64,000 nt of DNA from Pseudorhodoferax sp. Leaf274 (GCF_001422445.1 NZ_LMNA01000007.1:1-64000), one strand, 5' to 3'. Shown: positions 42,453 to 51,764, counted from the stretch's first letter. Numbers and translations are program-made. Notes: generated by a model not told the origin, from the letters alone.

Positions 42453-44788
42453 CAGGCGGCCTCGGTGGCCAGCCGCACGCTGACCGCAGCGGTCCCGCGG
42501 GCAGGCAGCGCGGCCGACAGGCGCAGCGCGTTGAGCACCACCAGCAGCGAACTCGCCGCCATGCCCAGGCCGGCCAGCCAGGCTGGCATCCAGCCGGCCA
42601 CGGCCAGCGGCACGCTGACGGCGTTGTAGAGCGCGGCCCAGGCCAGGTTCTGGCGCACCACGGCCATGGTCTTGCGGGCCAGCGCCAACGTGTCGGCCAC
42701 GCGCATGAGCGCGCCACCCGGCACCACGAAGTCGGCCTGTGCCTGCGCCAGTGGCACGGACTGGCCGAAGGCGAACGACACGTCGGCGCCGGCCAGCACC
42801 GGGCCGTCGTTGAGGCCGTCGCCGACCATGGCGCTGTGGCGGCCTTGCTCCTGCAACGCGCGCAGCGCCTGCAGCTTGTGCAGGGGCGAGCAGCCGCCGC
42901 GCGCTTGCGCGATGCCCAGCTGCGCCGCCACGCGTGCGACAGCCGCGTCGGCGTCGCCCGACAGCAGCCGCACCGCCACGCCCATCTGCGCGAGCCTGCG
43001 CACGGTGGCGGCAGCATCGGCACGCAGATCCTCCTGCAGTGCGAACGAGGCCAGCATGCCCTGGCCGTCGGCCAGCCAGACCGTGGTGCCCCTGCCGTCC
43101 GGGCCAACCAGGCCGCAGTGGGCGGCCGAGCCCAGGCGCAGCTGGCCGGGCCAGGGCCGGCCGTCGCGCGACAGGCGGCCGCGCAGGCCCAGGCCGGCCT
43201 CCTCGACGAGTTCGGTCACCTGCCACTGCACTTCGTTCGCGCCGTCGCGGCCGGCAGCGGCAATGGCGCGCGCAGCGGGGTGCAGCGAGTGCGCCGCCAG
43301 TGCCGCAGCCATGGCCAGCGCCTGGGCGCGGTCGACGCCGGCGCGCGTGCGCACTTCGCCCAAGCCCAACGCATCGCGCGTCAGCGTGCCGGTCTTGTCG
43401 AAGACCACGGTGTCGACCTTGGCCAGCGCCTCCAGCGCCTGCAGCCGCCGCACCAGCACGCCGTGGCGGGCCAGCATGCCGGCCGATGCGAGCATGGCGG
43501 CCGGCGTCGCCAGCGAAAGCGCGCAAGGGCAGGTGACGATCAGCACGGCCACCGCCACCATGAGCGCATGGCCAGGGTCGTGCCGCCACCAGAACAGCGC
43601 GGCGCCCGCGGCCGCCAGCAGCACCCCCAGCAGGAAGGGCCGCGCGATGCGGTCGGCCAGTTGCGCCAGCCGCGGCCGTGCGCGTGCGGCTTCGTCCATC
43701 AGCGCGGCGATCTCGGCGAAGCGCGTGTCGGTGCCGGCCGCCGTCACGCGCACGCGCACGGCCGCCGCGAGGTTGTGGCTGCCGGCCAGCACGGTCGCGC
43801 CCGGGCCGCGCGCCACGGGCCGCGACTCGCCCGACAGCAGGGCCTCGTCGACCAGCGTCTCGCCGTCGAGCACCAGCGCGTCGGCCACGAAGGCCTCGCC
43901 AGGGCGCACATGCAGCACGTCGCCCACGGCCACGCGGTGCGCGGCCACCTGCTCGCGGCGCCCGCCGGCCGCTTCGCGCTCCACCCCGTCGGGCAGGCGC
44001 TGCAGCAGCAGGTCGAGCGCACCGCCCGTGCGGCCGCGCAGGCGCTCTTCCAGCCAGCGGCTGCCGAGCAGGAAGAACACGAACATGGTCAGCGAATCGA
44101 AGTAGACCTCGGCACCGAAGATGCCGCCCGGCTCGAAGGTGCCCCAGCTGCTGATGGCGAAGGTGATCCCGATGCCCAGCGTGACGGGCGTGTCCATGCC
44201 CACGCGGCGCAGCCGCAGGTCGCGCAGCGCAGCGCGGAAGAACGGCCCGCACGAGAACAGCATCACCGGCAGGCTCAGCACCCAGGAGGCCCAGCGCAGC
44301 AGCGCCTGCGCGTCGGCCGAGATCTCGCCCGGTGCGGCGGTGTACGCGGGCCACGCGTACATCATGACCTGCATCATGCACAGGCCCGCCACGAGCCAGC
44401 GCCACAGCACGAGGCGGGCCTGGCGGCGGCGCTCGGCACGCAACGCCAGGTCGGCCAGCGGCAGGCCGCGGTAGCCCGCCCGCCGCACCGCCGCCAGCCA
44501 CTGCGAGGGCCGCACCTGGCCTGCACGCCAGACCACGCGCGCGCGCCGGCTGGCGGCGCCGACCTCGGCCGACAGCACGCCGGGCACGGCGCGCAGCGCA
44601 TCCTCGACCGTCAGCGCGCAGGCGGCGCAGGTCATCCCTTCGACGGCCATGCTCGACGCCCACGCCCCGCTGCCATGTTCGGCTGACGGGCGGCTGAACG
44701 CGGCCCATTCTTCGGGGTCGTCGATCCAGTCCAGGCCGCGCGCGGCCCCGTGCGGCGCGGGCTCGGCGGAAGGAAGGCTGGCTTGCAT
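42452..44788 (-). CDS. ccoI: Copper-type P1B ATPase of cbb3 oxidase assembly (CcoI/FixI)
   Basis: 778 residues. It has an N-terminal heavy-metal domain with GMTCAAC (C54, C57) and transmembrane segments including the metal-site CPC at 420-422. The phosphorylation motif DKTGT is at 464-468, the TGES-like loop reads LLSGESRPV (near 318-326) and the hinge is MVGDGLNDGPVL. It exports or supplies copper for the cbb3 centre. The region up to residue 40 is an extra leader with no motif. The start at 44788 faces the universal stress gene across an FNR box. Confidence 0.93.
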   Translation of the reverse strand: MQASLPSAEPAPHGAARGLDWIDDPEEWAAFSRPSAEHGSGAWASSMAVEGMTCAACALTVEDALRAVPGVLSAEVGAASRRARVVWRAGQVRPSQWLAAVRRAGYRGLPLADLALRAERRRQARLVLWRWLVAGLCMMQVMMYAWPAYTAAPGEISADAQALLRWASWVLSLPVMLFSCGPFFRAALRDLRLRRVGMDTPVTLGIGITFAISSWGTFEPGGIFGAEVYFDSLTMFVFFLLGSRWLEERLRGRTGGALDLLLQRLPDGVEREAAGGRREQVAAHRVAVGDVLHVRPGEAFVADALVLDGETLVDEALLSGESRPVARGPGATVLAGSHNLAAAVRVRVTAAGTDTRFAEIAALMDEAARARPRLAQLADRIARPFLLGVLLAAAGAALFWWRHDPGHALMVAVAVLIVTCPCALSLATPAAMLASAGMLARHGVLVRRLQALEALAKVDTVVFDKTGTLTRDALGLGEVRTRAGVDRAQALAMAAALAAHSLHPAARAIAAAGRDGANEVQWQVTELVEEAGLGLRGRLSRDGRPWPGQLRLGSAAHCGLVGPDGRGTTVWLADGQGMLASFALQEDLRADAAATVRRLAQMGVAVRLLSGDADAAVARVAAQLGIAQARGGCSPLHKLQALRALQEQGRHSAMVGDGLNDGPVLAGADVSFAFGQSVPLAQAQADFVVPGGALMRVADTLALARKTMAVVRQNLAWAALYNAVSVPLAVAGWMPAWLAGLGMAASSLLVVLNALRLSAALPARGTAAVSVRLATEAA

Positions 44789-44822
44789 GGCACGAGCGTA
44801 TCCAGCGCCTGCCCCCACCACC

Positions 44823-44836
44823 TTGACGTATATCAA
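44823..44836. promoter_or_regulatory. FNR box between ccoI and the universal stress protein gene
   Basis: TTGACGTATATCAA matches TTGAT-N4-ATCAA at nine of ten positions. It lies 55-68 bp before the usp ATG and 35-48 bp before the ccoI ATG, in the 102-bp divergent gap. Confidence 0.85.
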
Positions 44837-44890
44837 TGCAATCCGGCGCAGCCGGCCTATGCTGAATCCACCACTTCCAAGGAGATCACC

Positions 44891-45334
44891 ATGTACCACC
44901 GCATCCTGGTTGCCACCGACGGTTCCGAGCTGTCGCAAAAGGCCGTCAACAGCGCACTGGACCTGGCCGCCAAGCTCGGCGCGTCCGTGGTCGCCGTGAA
45001 GGTCGTTCCGCCCTACCCGCAGAGCTACTTCGATGGCGCGATGGCCATCGACCTGAAGGAGGTCGAGCGCACCGAGGCGAACTGGAGCGCCGCCGCGCTG
45101 AAGGAGCTGGAAACGGTGCAGGCCGCCGCGCTGCCGAAGAAGGTCACGGTCACCCCGGTGGTGGTGCGCGGCGACCAGGTCTCCGAGGCGCTGATCGCCA
45201 CCGCGCAGAAGCACCACTGCGACCTGATCGTGATGGCCTCGCACGGCCGCCGCGGTGTCAGCCGCCTGCTGCTGGGCAGCGAGACGCAGCATGTGCTGAC
45301 GCACTCGCACATCCCGGTGCTGGTGCTGCGCTGA
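44891..45334 (+). CDS. Universal stress protein (UspA family)
   Basis: 147 residues, one Usp domain: MYHRILVATDGSELSQKAVN, the VVAVKVVPPYP strand, and a C-terminal MASHGRRGVSRLLLGSE motif that fits the ATP-binding H-G-x9-G-S form. A strong AAGGAG site lies 10-5 bp before the ATG. The FNR box upstream suggests induction under oxygen limitation, as for several anaerobic Usp proteins. Confidence 0.92.
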   Translation: MYHRILVATDGSELSQKAVNSALDLAAKLGASVVAVKVVPPYPQSYFDGAMAIDLKEVERTEANWSAAALKELETVQAAALPKKVTVTPVVVRGDQVSEALIATAQKHHCDLIVMASHGRRGVSRLLLGSETQHVLTHSHIPVLVLR

Positions 45335-45373
45335 GCCCCCGCGCGGCGCGGGCGCCGGCGCTGGCAAGCCGTC

Positions 45374-46309
45374 TCAGGCCGGCATGGCGGTTTCGGCGTC
45401 CTGCACCCAGCTGGCCGACCGGCCGATGCTGTCGATCAGGTGCTGCGTGAACGCCCGCGTCTTGCTGTTGGCACGCGCCGCGGCGCGCAACAGGTAGATG
45501 CCCGTGGCCTCCAGCGGCGGCGCGCCCTGCAGGTCCAGCGCCACCAGCCGGCCTGCGGCCAGGTCTTCGCCGATCGCCCAGTTCGGCATCAGCGCGATGC
45601 CCAGGCCCTGCGCGGCCGACAGGCGCCGCGCATCGCAGTCGTCGCACTCGAAGGCGAACTGCTCGGGCAGCCAGGCCTGCGCGCCGCTGATCTCGCGCCA
45701 GCCGCGCGTGCTGGTGCTGTGCTGGCGGTCGATCAGGCGGTGCTGCGCGAGTTCGTCGAAGCGCCTGGGGTGGCCGTGGCGCTGCAGGTAGGCCGGTGCC
45801 GCGCCGATGATGTAGCGCTGGTAGCCGATGCGCTGGCCCACCAGGCTGCTGTCGGGCTGCTGGCCCAGGCGGATGACGAGGTCCACGCGCTCGACCACCA
45901 CATCCACGGCGCGTTCGGTCAGCTCCAGCTCCACGCGCAGGCCCGGGTGCTTTTCGGCCAGGCTGCCCAGGTGCGGCACCACATGGCGCCGGCCGAAGGC
46001 CGGCACGCAGCTCACGCGCAGCAGCCCCTGCACGGTCTGTTCGGCGGCCACCACTTCGCTGCGCACCGCACGCATGTCGTGCAGGATGCGCACTGCGCGG
46101 TCGAACAGCAGGCTGCCCGCGTCGGTCAGCACCAGCGCCCGCGTGGAGCGCGTGAACAGCGTCACCTGCAGGTCCTGCTCCAGCGCGCCGATCTGGCGCG
46201 CCACCGACGAGGCCACCAGGCCCTTGCGCCGGGCCACGGCCGAGAAGCTCCCGGCCTGGGCCACGTCCACGAACATGGCCAGGTTCTCGGCAAATTTGAT
46301 CGATTCCAT
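45374..46309 (-). CDS. LysR-family transcriptional regulator
   Basis: 311 residues. The N-terminal winged HTH (MESIKFAENLAMFVDVAQAG onward, with RRKGLVASSVARQIGALEQD) is followed by the LysR substrate-binding domain (LRVSCVPAFGRRHVVPHLG). The start at 46309 is fixed by the N-terminal pattern; upstream codons are outside the domain. It is divergent from a Bug-type binding protein and separated by 98 bp with a perfect 8-bp inverted repeat, so it probably regulates that operon and itself. Confidence 0.92.
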   Translation of the reverse strand: MESIKFAENLAMFVDVAQAGSFSAVARRKGLVASSVARQIGALEQDLQVTLFTRSTRALVLTDAGSLLFDRAVRILHDMRAVRSEVVAAEQTVQGLLRVSCVPAFGRRHVVPHLGSLAEKHPGLRVELELTERAVDVVVERVDLVIRLGQQPDSSLVGQRIGYQRYIIGAAPAYLQRHGHPRRFDELAQHRLIDRQHSTSTRGWREISGAQAWLPEQFAFECDDCDARRLSAAQGLGIALMPNWAIGEDLAAGRLVALDLQGAPPLEATGIYLLRAAARANSKTRAFTQHLIDSIGRSASWVQDAETAMPA

Positions 46310-46338
46310 CTGTGCAACCTGCGCAAAGGCGTTTGGCA

Positions 46339-46358
46339 AACGACGGTGATTCCACCGT
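46339..46358. promoter_or_regulatory. Inverted repeat, probable LysR operator
   Basis: CGACGGTG (46339-46346) and its exact reverse complement CACCGTCG (46351-46358) are separated by ATTC. Flanking GTTTG and CAAAC extend the symmetry. The site is 30 bp from the LysR start and 50 bp from the Bug start. Confidence 0.65.
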
Positions 46359-46407
46359 CGCCACGCAAACCATACCATCGGCGCAACGCCCCACCAAGGA
46401 GACGACG

Positions 46408-47424
46408 ATGCACCCGCAGGCCACCCTCAGGCCCCCCGCCCGTCCGCTGCGCCGCCACGCCGGCGCAACGTTGCGCCGGCTGCGCACCGCCCTGGCGCTG
46501 TGCGCCTGTTGGGCGGGCGCCGCCATGGCGCAGGACTACCCCTCCAGGAACGTGACGCTGGTGGTGCCGTTCGCGGCCGGCGGCACGGTCGACAAGGTGG
46601 CCCGCCAGATCCAGGAGCCGCTGCGCGCCCGGCTGGGCCAGCCGCTGGTCATCGAGAACAAGGGCGGCGCCGGCGGCACCATCGGAATGGCCGCCGTGGC
46701 CAAGGCTGCGCCCGACGGCTACACCGTGGCGCTGGTGTTCGACTCCTACGCCACCGAGCAGCACATCTACCCCAGGCTGCCCTACGTGACGCTGCGCGAC
46801 CTGACCGGCGTCTCGTACGTGGCGCGTTCGCCCATGGTGCTGGTGGTGCCGGCCGCCTCGCCCTACAGGACGCTGCAGGACTACGTGGCCGCCGCCAGGA
46901 AGCCGGGCGCCGTGTCGTATGCCTCGGTCGGCGCCGGCAGTTCCAACCACCTGGCGGCCGAGCTGTTCCACGAGACGGCCGGCACCAGCGGCACGCACGT
47001 GCCGTTCAAGGGTGGCGGCCCGGCCATCACCGACCTGCTGGGCGGCCATGTGGACTCGATGATCGCCAGCCTGCCGCTGGTGCTGCCGCAGGTGCAGGCC
47101 GGCAAGCTGCGCGCCCTGGCCATCACCTCGCCCCAACGCGCCGCCGCCCTGCCCGAGGTGCCCGCCGTGGCCGAGTCGTACAAGGGCTTCGAGGTGTACT
47201 CGTGGGTCGGAATGGTGGCCCCGGCCAGGACGCCGGCGCCCGTGCTCGACCGGCTGGCCGCCGACATGGCCGCCACGCTGCACGACCCCGACGTGGCCAG
47301 GCGCCTGACCGAAGGCGGCTTCGAGGTGGTGGCCGGCTCGCGCGCGCAGATGAACCAGCTCATCCAGTCCGAAAGCGAACGCTGGGGCCGTGTGATCAAG
47401 GCCCGCAACATCGTCGCGGAATGA
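46408..47424 (+). CDS. Tripartite tricarboxylate transporter binding protein (Bug/TctC family)
   Basis: 338 residues with a long basic signal peptide (TALALCACWAGAAMAQ). Bug motifs: YPSRNVTLVVPFAAGGTVD, ENKGGAGGTIGMAAVAKAAP and GAGSSNHLAAELF, plus VPFKGGGPAITDLLGGHVD. Bug proteins bind carboxylates in the periplasm and Burkholderiales carry many without their own permease, as here. Its stop overlaps the next gene (ATGA), a maleylacetate reductase, so the ligand may be an aromatic-derived acid. Confidence 0.9.
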   Translation: MHPQATLRPPARPLRRHAGATLRRLRTALALCACWAGAAMAQDYPSRNVTLVVPFAAGGTVDKVARQIQEPLRARLGQPLVIENKGGAGGTIGMAAVAKAAPDGYTVALVFDSYATEQHIYPRLPYVTLRDLTGVSYVARSPMVLVVPAASPYRTLQDYVAAARKPGAVSYASVGAGSSNHLAAELFHETAGTSGTHVPFKGGGPAITDLLGGHVDSMIASLPLVLPQVQAGKLRALAITSPQRAAALPEVPAVAESYKGFEVYSWVGMVAPARTPAPVLDRLAADMAATLHDPDVARRLTEGGFEVVAGSRAQMNQLIQSESERWGRVIKARNIVAE

Positions 47425-48491
47425 CCGCCGTGCAAGCCTTCACCTTCCAGAGCCACGCACAGCGCGTGCTGTTCGGCGCCGGCACGCTGCAGCGCACCGC
47501 ACCGGAGCTCGACGCCATCGGCGCACACAAGGCCATCGTGCTGTGCACGCCGCACCAGCGCGCGCAGGCCGAGCAGGTGGCGGCGCTGCTGGGCGGGCGC
47601 GCGGCCGGCATCTTCGACGCGGCCGTCATGCACGTGCCGATCGAGACCGCCCGCGAGGCGCGCCGCTTCGCCGCGCAGCACGGCGCTGACTGCGCGGTCG
47701 CCATCGGCGGCGGCTCCACCGTCGGCCTGGGCAAGGCCATCGCCTTCGACTCGGGCCTGCCGATCCTGGCCATCCCCACCACCTACGCCGGCTCGGAGAT
47801 GACGCCGATCTACGGACTGACCGAGGCCGGCATCAAGCGCACTGGGCGCGACCTGCGCGTGCTGCCGCGCACCGTGATCTACGACCCGCAGCTCACGCTG
47901 GCGCTGCCGGTCCGCATGTCGGTGGTCAGCGGCATCAATGCCATCGCGCATGCGGCCGAGGGCCTGTATGCGGCCGACGGCAACCCGGTGGCCAGCCTGC
48001 TGGCCGAGGAAGGCATCGCCGCCCTGGGCCGCGCGCTGCCGGCCATCCGGCGCGATGCGGGCGACGTGCAGGCGCGCGCCGATGCGTTGTACGGCACCTG
48101 GCTGTGCGGCAAGGTGCTGGGCAGCGTGGGCATGGGCCTGCACCACAAGCTGTGCCACACGCTGGGCGGCAGCTTCAACCTGCCGCACGCCGAGACGCAC
48201 ACCATCGTGCTGCCGCACGTGCTGGCCTACAACGCCGGCGCCGCAGCCCACGCGATGCAACGCATCGCCCGCGCGCTGGACGCCACCGACGCCGCGCAGG
48301 CCGTGTACGCGCTGGCCCGCGACAACGGGGCGCCACTGGCGCTGAAGGACATCGGCCTGCAGGCCGGCGACCTCGACCGCGCCTGCGCGATCGCGCTGGC
48401 CAACGAGTACCCCAACCCCCGGCCCGTCGAGGCCAAGGCCTTGCGCCAGCTGCTGCAGAACGCCTTCGACGGCGCACCGCCGGCGGCCTGA
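47421..48491 (+). CDS. Maleylacetate reductase (iron-containing alcohol dehydrogenase family)
   Basis: 356 residues. The NAD-binding part has VLCTPHQRAQAEQV and AVAIGGGSTVGLGKAIA; TTYAGSEMTPIYG and the metal-type HKLCHTLGGSFNLPHAETHT region match maleylacetate reductases. These reduce maleylacetate to 3-oxoadipate with NAD(P)H in degradation of hydroxyquinol, resorcinol or chloroaromatics. No ring-cleaving dioxygenase is present, so the pathway is incomplete here. It overlaps the Bug gene by 4 nt and is probably cotranscribed under the LysR regulator. Confidence 0.9.
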   Translation: MTAVQAFTFQSHAQRVLFGAGTLQRTAPELDAIGAHKAIVLCTPHQRAQAEQVAALLGGRAAGIFDAAVMHVPIETAREARRFAAQHGADCAVAIGGGSTVGLGKAIAFDSGLPILAIPTTYAGSEMTPIYGLTEAGIKRTGRDLRVLPRTVIYDPQLTLALPVRMSVVSGINAIAHAAEGLYAADGNPVASLLAEEGIAALGRALPAIRRDAGDVQARADALYGTWLCGKVLGSVGMGLHHKLCHTLGGSFNLPHAETHTIVLPHVLAYNAGAAAHAMQRIARALDATDAAQAVYALARDNGAPLALKDIGLQAGDLDRACAIALANEYPNPRPVEAKALRQLLQNAFDGAPPAA

Positions 48492-48709
48492 CCTGCACGG
48501 CAGGCACTGGGCCTTCTCGCGCAGCCGCAGGAACGCAGCACCCGCCCGACCGCCAGGCGTTCCCCGGCAGCGCCCGCGCTTTCATCTGTTTGGTGGACGG
48601 ATCGCCATCGGCCGGCCGTGCGGCGCCGCGGCCGCGGCGCCTGGATGCCATGCGGCTGCATTAGATTCGGGCGCGTCCGCCACCGTGGCGGTACAAGGAG
48701 TCCACGGGC

Positions 48710-49894
48710 ATGCCGGTTCTGGGTCTGCAGCGCACACAGTTGGTGGCGAGCGTGTACGACGCCGCGCTCGAACCCTCCCGCTGGAGCGGCTTCCTGTCGG
48801 AACTGGTGTTCGCGATGGGCTCCACCGCCGGCATGATCTGGGGCCACGACTTCAGCCAGCGCACCGTCACCGTGCCGGGCCAGACCAGCGACACGCTGTT
48901 CTGCTCCGTCGGTTTCTCCGGCCAGGCCCTGGCGCAGTTCGAGGCCCACTACGGCGCGCTGAACGTCTGGCTGCAGGACCCGGCCCGGCACGTCGGCGGC
49001 ACCGTGGTCCATGGCGAGATGATGTTCCCCAATAGCCGGCTCAAGAACACCGAGTACTGGACCGACTGGCTGCGGCCGCAGGACATCTTCCACACCTCGG
49101 CCGCCATCGTCGAACGCACGCCGGACCGCTCGCTCAACGCCACGGTGTGCCGGCCCGAGGCCGCCGGCCCTTACAGCGAAGGGGAACTGGGCATCCTCGC
49201 GGAACTGATGCCGCACCTGCAGGCGGGCTTCGCGCTGCACCGCAGGCTGCGCGACCTGAACGTGCTGGCCGGCGCCTCCACCGCCGTGCTGGACCGGATG
49301 CCGCTGGGCGTCGCGCTGTTCGACGAGTCCGGCACCATGGTCCACCACAACGCGCGCGCCAGACAGCTGCTGGACGGTGCGGCCGACATGGTGGCCGTGC
49401 GCGGCGGCCGGCTGGTCTGCAGCCGCCCGCGGGAGAACGACAAGCTGGCCGCGCTGCTGCGCGCTGCCCTGCGCACGGGCCTGGCCGAGCCTGGCGGCGA
49501 CGGCGGTGCCGGTGGCGCCGTGCGGCTGCAGCATTCCAGCGGCGACACGCTGCACCTGTTCGTCACGCCCCTGCCCTCGTGGTCCGGGCCGTTCGGGCTG
49601 CGCGCCGCCGCGGCCGTCTTCCTGAGCCGGCCCGACGGCAACGCCGGATCGCTGGCCCAGGCCCTGCGGCAGGTCTACCAGATGACGCCGGCCGAGTGCC
49701 GCCTGACCGAGGCGCTGGTCAACGGCCTGTCGCCCAAGGAATACTGCGCGCTGGCCGATGTGTCCATCTCCACGGTGCGCACGCAGATCAGGACCGCCAC
49801 GGCCAAGGTGGGCGCACGCCGGCAGGTGGACCTGGTGCGCACGGTGTTGCTGGGGCCGGCGGCGCTGTCCCGCCCGGCCGACCTGTGGCGCTGA
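48710..49894 (+). CDS. LuxR-type HTH regulator with PAS-like sensor region
   Basis: 394 residues. The C-terminal HTH_LUXR is clear: YQMTPAECRLTEALVNGLSP, EYCALADVSISTVRTQIRTA. A PAS-like region lies before it (LDRMPLGVALFDESGTMVHH). The N-terminal 180 residues are unassigned. The 218 bp upstream (48492-48709) hold the promoter region and no gene; an AGGAG site lies 11 bp before the ATG. It lies between the maleylacetate reductase and an SDR gene; its targets are unknown. Confidence 0.82.
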   Translation: MPVLGLQRTQLVASVYDAALEPSRWSGFLSELVFAMGSTAGMIWGHDFSQRTVTVPGQTSDTLFCSVGFSGQALAQFEAHYGALNVWLQDPARHVGGTVVHGEMMFPNSRLKNTEYWTDWLRPQDIFHTSAAIVERTPDRSLNATVCRPEAAGPYSEGELGILAELMPHLQAGFALHRRLRDLNVLAGASTAVLDRMPLGVALFDESGTMVHHNARARQLLDGAADMVAVRGGRLVCSRPRENDKLAALLRAALRTGLAEPGGDGGAGGAVRLQHSSGDTLHLFVTPLPSWSGPFGLRAAAAVFLSRPDGNAGSLAQALRQVYQMTPAECRLTEALVNGLSPKEYCALADVSISTVRTQIRTATAKVGARRQVDLVRTVLLGPAALSRPADLWR

Positions 49895-49909
49895 GGCCGC
49901 GCCCGCCGC

Positions 49910-50677
49910 TCACTGCGCCAGGAAGCCCCCGTCCACCGCCAGCACGTGGCCCGTGACCATGGACGCTGCCGGGCTGGCCAGGAACAGCACGGCATGCGCC
50001 ACTTCGTCGGGCTCGGCCAGCCGGCCCAGCGGCGTCACGGCGCGGATGCGGTCCATCAGTTCGGGCGAGGACGCCAGCGGGCCGATGAAGTTGGTGCGCG
50101 TCCAGGTCGGCGCCACCGCGTTGACGCGGATGCCCTGCCCGGCCCACTCCACCGCCAGCGCGCGCGTCATGTTCACGAGCCCGCCCTTGGTGGTCTGGTA
50201 GGAGATGTTGGGGTACAGGCCGCCGCCCGACAGGCCCATGATCGACGCCATGTTGACCACGCTGCCGCTGCCCGCCGGCATGTGGCGAGCGGCCTCTCGC
50301 GCGCAGACGAAGGCGCCCGTGAGGTTGACGGCGACGACCTGGTTCCACTCGGCGATGTCCAGTTCCTGCGTGGGCTTGCGGATCGCCGTGCCGGCGTTGT
50401 TGACGAGGATGTCGATGCGCCCGGCCTGCTGCGCGATGGCGCCGAAGACCTGTGCCGCGGCCGCAGCATCGGCCACGTCCAGCCCGAAGGCCCGTGCGCC
50501 CGCGATGCCGGCCGCCACCCTGGCGGCCGCCTCGGCATCGCGGTCGACGACCACCACGCGCGCGCCGGCCGCGGCCAGCAGTTGCACGCAGGCCAGGCCG
50601 ATGCCGTTGGCACCGCCCGTCACGACGGCCACCTGGCCGTCCACACGGAATCGATCGAGGCTGGCTGGCGCTGTCAT
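49910..50677 (-). CDS. SDR family oxidoreductase
   Basis: 255 residues. The NAD(P)-binding motif is TGGANGIG, then LVNNAGTAIRKPT and the catalytic Ser-Tyr-Lys: VVNMASIMG, YQTTKGGLVNMTRAL. The C-terminal PDEVAHAVLFLASPAASMVT part is typical of short-chain dehydrogenases of the gluconate 5-dehydrogenase or 3-oxoacyl reductase class. The substrate is unknown. It is convergent with the LuxR gene, 15 bp apart. Confidence 0.88.
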   Translation of the reverse strand: MTAPASLDRFRVDGQVAVVTGGANGIGLACVQLLAAAGARVVVVDRDAEAAARVAAGIAGARAFGLDVADAAAAAQVFGAIAQQAGRIDILVNNAGTAIRKPTQELDIAEWNQVVAVNLTGAFVCAREAARHMPAGSGSVVNMASIMGLSGGGLYPNISYQTTKGGLVNMTRALAVEWAGQGIRVNAVAPTWTRTNFIGPLASSPELMDRIRAVTPLGRLAEPDEVAHAVLFLASPAASMVTGHVLAVDGGFLAQ

Positions 50678-50729
50678 CGCAGGTCCTTGTCTCTGGAGTG
50701 GCGGCGATGATAGCGACGCCATCTGTGCG

Positions 50730-51167
50730 TCACGCAGCCGGGGCCAGCGACGGTGCGACGTGGCGCATGGCGCGCTCCACGTAGTCCTCCTTCTCGCCGA
50801 CCGGCGCCACGTAGTGCATGGCCTCACGCGCGGCGGCCTCGCCCTGCAGCCGCGCGATCAGCCAGGCCGCCAGGTATTGCGAGGCCAGGCAACCGCCGGC
50901 CGTCGCCAGGTTGCCGCGCGCAACGAAGGCCTGTTCCAGCACGGCGATGCCGGCTTCCTGCACCCAGGGCCTGGTGGTCAGGTCGGTGCAGGCCGGCAGG
51001 CCCTGCAGCAGGCCGAGCCTGGCCAGCACCAGCGTGCCCGAGCATTGCGCGGCCAGCAGCTGGCGCGCAGGGTCCAGCCGCAGCTGCGCCATCAGCGCGG
51101 CATCGGCCACCACCTCGCGCGTGCGCACCCCGCTGCCAATGACCACGGCATCGGCCGGCGCCGGCAG
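50730..51167 (-). pseudogene. PfpI/DJ-1-like gene remnant, 5' end deleted
   Basis: The minus-strand frame encodes about 145 residues of the C-terminal part of a DJ-1/PfpI protein: ADAVVIGSG, the nucleophile-elbow Cys in LLAAQCSGTLVLARLGLLQG, CTDLTTRPWVQEAGI and YLAAWLIARLQ. The first third of the family, with the N-terminal strand and its helix, is missing. Homology stops at about 51160-51167, exactly where the remnant of a MocR-type gene begins on the other strand. The open frame continues upstream, but as the antisense of the MocR remnant, without a plausible protein start. Confidence 0.75.
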
Positions 51168-51764
51168 CTGGTGGCCACCGCGCGCCGCCATGGCCTGCTG
51201 CTCATCGAGGACGCCGCCTACGCCTTTCTCGCACCGGACGCGCCCGCGCCGCTGGCCGCGCTGGCACCCGAGTGCACGGTCTACGTCTGCGGCCTGTCCA
51301 AGAGCGTGGCGACCGGCCTGCGCGTGGGCTTCGTCGCCACGCCCGCCGACTGGATGCCGCGCATCGAGCGCGCCATCCGCGCCACCACCTGGAACACGCC
51401 CGGCGTGATGACGGCCATCGCCTGCGGCTGGATCGCGGACGGCACCGTGCTGCGGCTCGAAGCCGGCAAGCGCGTGGATGCCGCCGCGCGCCAGGCGCTG
51501 GCCGGCCAGGCCTTCGCCGGGCTGCAGCCGGTGCGGCATCCGAACGGCTACTTCGTCTGGCTGCCGCTGGCGCCGGAACTGCGGGCCGACAAGGTGGCGC
51601 AGGCGCTGCTGCACGCAGGAGTGGCGGTGTCCACGGCCGAGCCCTTCGCGACCTCCGCGCAGGTGCCGCATGCCCTGCGCATCGCACTGGGCTCGGTGCC
51701 GCTGGACGCGCTGGGCACGGCCCTGGCCACGGTGCGCCGCGTGATCGACGCACAGCCTGGCTGA
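51156..51764 (+). pseudogene. MocR-type aminotransferase-regulator remnant, 5' end deleted
   Basis: About 200 residues of the C-terminal PLP fold type I domain are left: RRRQLVATARRHGLLLIEDA with AAYAFL, the cofactor lysine in GLSKSVATGLRVGFV, and FVWLPLAPELRADKV. A full MocR/GntR aminotransferase regulator is about 450-500 residues; the HTH domain and the first half of the aminotransferase domain are missing. The remaining frame is intact to the TGA at 51764. The gene is broken at the same junction as the PfpI-like gene. Confidence 0.75.
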
